Shown: one piece after another, positions 14,307-15,368 of the stretch
How the letters are laid out: each line of letters starts with the position of its first letter
How positions within the stretch are numbered: position 1 is the first letter of the stretch
Source: an uncultured Lachnospiraceae bacterium
Lineage (GTDB): Bacteria > Bacillota > Clostridia > Lachnospirales > Lachnospiraceae
Assembly: GCA_902773445.1 (NCBI GenBank)
Contig: CACYEU010000117.1
Span: 1-15,368 of the forward strand
Length of the DNA stretch: 15,368 nucleotides
Reading direction: 5' to 3'
Program-made: the position numbers and the translations under genes
The notes under the pieces: generated by a model
The model's database searches: none
What the model was told of the DNA's origin: nothing
The model's input: the letters and a program-made list of their open reading frames with translations, nothing else

Positions 14307-14338
14307 AGCAATTCGCCTCTTCGATTAATGCAGTCTGA

Positions 14339-15368
14339 TTACTTGAGCAACCCTGTTCTTTCGTTGAATTCGTTGATCAGTTCATCGACTTCATCAGCCT
14401 GTTTCTGGACTGAACCCCATGCCTTCTCAAAGTCATACCACTGATCATTCAGATCCTGGATCTCACGCGCCTGCTGCTCGATCCATGTGTAGTATTTGAG
14501 GTTATGCACGCGCTTGCGGTCAGTGTAACGCAGCTCAAGCATATTGTCAGTCTTCTGTCCGAGCAGATGAGTCTCATAGTCGACTGCTGCCATCTGTTCT
14601 GTGTACTCGCCGTCCTGATCGACCAGTTCCTGGATACGTGACTGATACATAACAGCGGAATCAGTCATAACTGTTGCGATGACATCGTGCTCAGTCAGTT
14701 CATAGTACTTCGCCATCTTGATCGCGCAGAGCATGTTCGCAATACCGGAGATTCCGAAGTAATCAAGGACATCGACAAGTGCCGGATCGACACCGCGTTT
14801 CTTAAGATATTCGCGACCGATCGGTTCATTGAAGAAGCGGATCAGTTTCTGGGAATCTTCATCATCGATATCGACGACAAGATCGGTGTTCTTGACATTG
14901 TGGATCCACGGCACATGCTTATCACCGATACCTTCGATCCTGTGTCCGCCAAAGCCGTTGTCAAGGATCGTCGGGCACTGAAGTGCTTCGCCGACACCGA
15001 GCTTCATACCCGGATACTGCTGTTTCAGGAAATCGCCTGATGCCATGGTTCCTGCGGAACCGGATGTGAAGATCGCGCCGAACAGACGGTCACCGTCTTT
15101 CTTCATATCTTCATACGCATCTCTGATCGCGGTACCTGTCACATTGTAATGCCACAGATAGTTGCCCATCTCATCGAACTGGTTGAAGATCACAACGTCG
15201 TCACGAGTCTCGCGAAGCTCCCATGTCTTGTCGAAGATCTCCTTCACGTTGCTTTCGCACCCGGGGGTGGCGATGACCTCGCCGGCGATCTTGCTGAGCC
15301 AGTCGAACCGCTCCTTGCTCATCTCGGCGGGCAGGATCGCCACGCTCTCGCAGGCCAGGAGCTTGCTG
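14339..15368 (-). CDS. Fold-type II PLP enzyme, cysteine synthase-like beta subunit, C-terminal part (cut by window edge)
   Basis: The frame is open through the window edge, and the GTG at 15343 is an internal valine codon, not a start. The visible 342 residues align by eye with the cysteine synthase fold from its second third on: LLACESVAILPAEMSKER matches the 'MPETMS.ER' helix, ATPGCESNVKEI the 'LTPGAEG' loop, FNQFDEMGNYLWHYNVTG the 'QQFENPANP..H..TTG' segment, and SGSAGT the glycine loop that holds the PLP phosphate. GGHRIEGIGDKHVPWI is the following conserved stretch. The N-terminal part with the PLP lysine is missing, so activity cannot be judged. A long helical C-terminal extension (~residue 240 on, rich in Gln, Glu and Asp) is not in standard CysK. 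It lies 32 bp before the threonine synthase-like gene. The last ~115 bp have an odd composition. Confidence 0.82.
   Translation of the reverse strand, partial: SKLLACESVAILPAEMSKERFDWLSKIAGEVIATPGCESNVKEIFDKTWELRETRDDVVIFNQFDEMGNYLWHYNVTGTAIRDAYEDMKKDGDRLFGAIFTSGSAGTMASGDFLKQQYPGMKLGVGEALQCPTILDNGFGGHRIEGIGDKHVPWIHNVKNTDLVVDIDDEDSQKLIRFFNEPIGREYLKKRGVDPALVDVLDYFGISGIANMLCAIKMAKYYELTEHDVIATVMTDSAVMYQSRIQELVDQDGEYTEQMAAVDYETHLLGQKTDNMLELRYTDRKRVHNLKYYTWIEQQAREIQDLNDQWYDFEKAWGSVQKQADEVDELINEFNERTGLLK

Noticed and set aside
15341..15343. GTG as a start codon for the PLP enzyme
   Set aside because: The frame continues upstream to the window edge with family-like residues (KLLACES), so this is an internal valine in a truncated gene.
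1..15368. Mobile elements, CRISPR, tRNA/rRNA genes or riboswitches
   Set aside because: No transposase or integrase-like protein, no spaced direct repeats and no tRNA-like or conserved riboswitch-like segment was seen. All gaps without a gene are under 200 bp.

Overview
The window comes from a bacterial chromosome of about 50% GC. Every credible gene is on the minus strand, so transcription runs from position 15368 towards 1. The gene content (ygfK-ssnA-hydantoinase-XdhC purine-catabolism genes, SerC-SerA-DUF1015, a pyrH-frr-uppS-cdsA block), the strong AGGAGG ribosome sites and the short intergenic gaps fit an anaerobic Firmicute of class Clostridia. I cannot fix the genus or family from sequence alone. 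I see no mobile element, CRISPR array, tRNA or rRNA.

Layout in transcription order. (1) 15368-11013: the 3' part of a fold-type II PLP enzyme of the cysteine-synthase type (its start lies outside the window), a zinc-ribbon threonine synthase-like enzyme, SerC and SerA, closely spaced and ending at a hairpin at 10964-10998. (2) 10916-5242: a DUF1015 protein, the SsnA amidohydrolase and the large YgfK flavo-iron-sulfur oxidoreductase, closed by a clear terminator at 5185-5208. (3) 5054-2536: a dihydropyrimidinase/hydantoinase and an XdhC-type molybdenum-hydroxylase maturation factor, behind their own extended -10 promoter (5081-5110) and ending at a hairpin (2475-2505). (4) 2444-1: UMP kinase, ribosome recycling factor, undecaprenyl diphosphate synthase and the N-terminal part of CdsA, a widely conserved housekeeping block. 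It has a candidate promoter squeezed between xdhC and the hairpin.

Working together: SerA and SerC make O-phosphoserine from 3-phosphoglycerate. The two upstream PLP enzymes belong to families that include phosphoserine- or phosphohomoserine-using members, and DUF1015 is a repeated but uncharacterised neighbour of SerA/SerC. SsnA, YgfK and the hydantoinase are three core members of the anaerobic purine/urate-degradation cluster reported in gut anaerobes. XdhC would mature a molybdenum hydroxylase (xanthine dehydrogenase type) whose structural genes are not in the window.

The points most worth a second look are: a sharp switch to exclusively G/C-ending codons in the last ~115 bp; the rearranged domain order of the XdhC protein; the physical joining of phosphoserine-producing genes with purine-catabolism genes; the very compact xdhC/pyrH junction; and a roughly five-fold excess of GATC. 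Three start codons (pyrH, hydA, ssnA) should be placed downstream of the longest possible start, on ribosome-site spacing.
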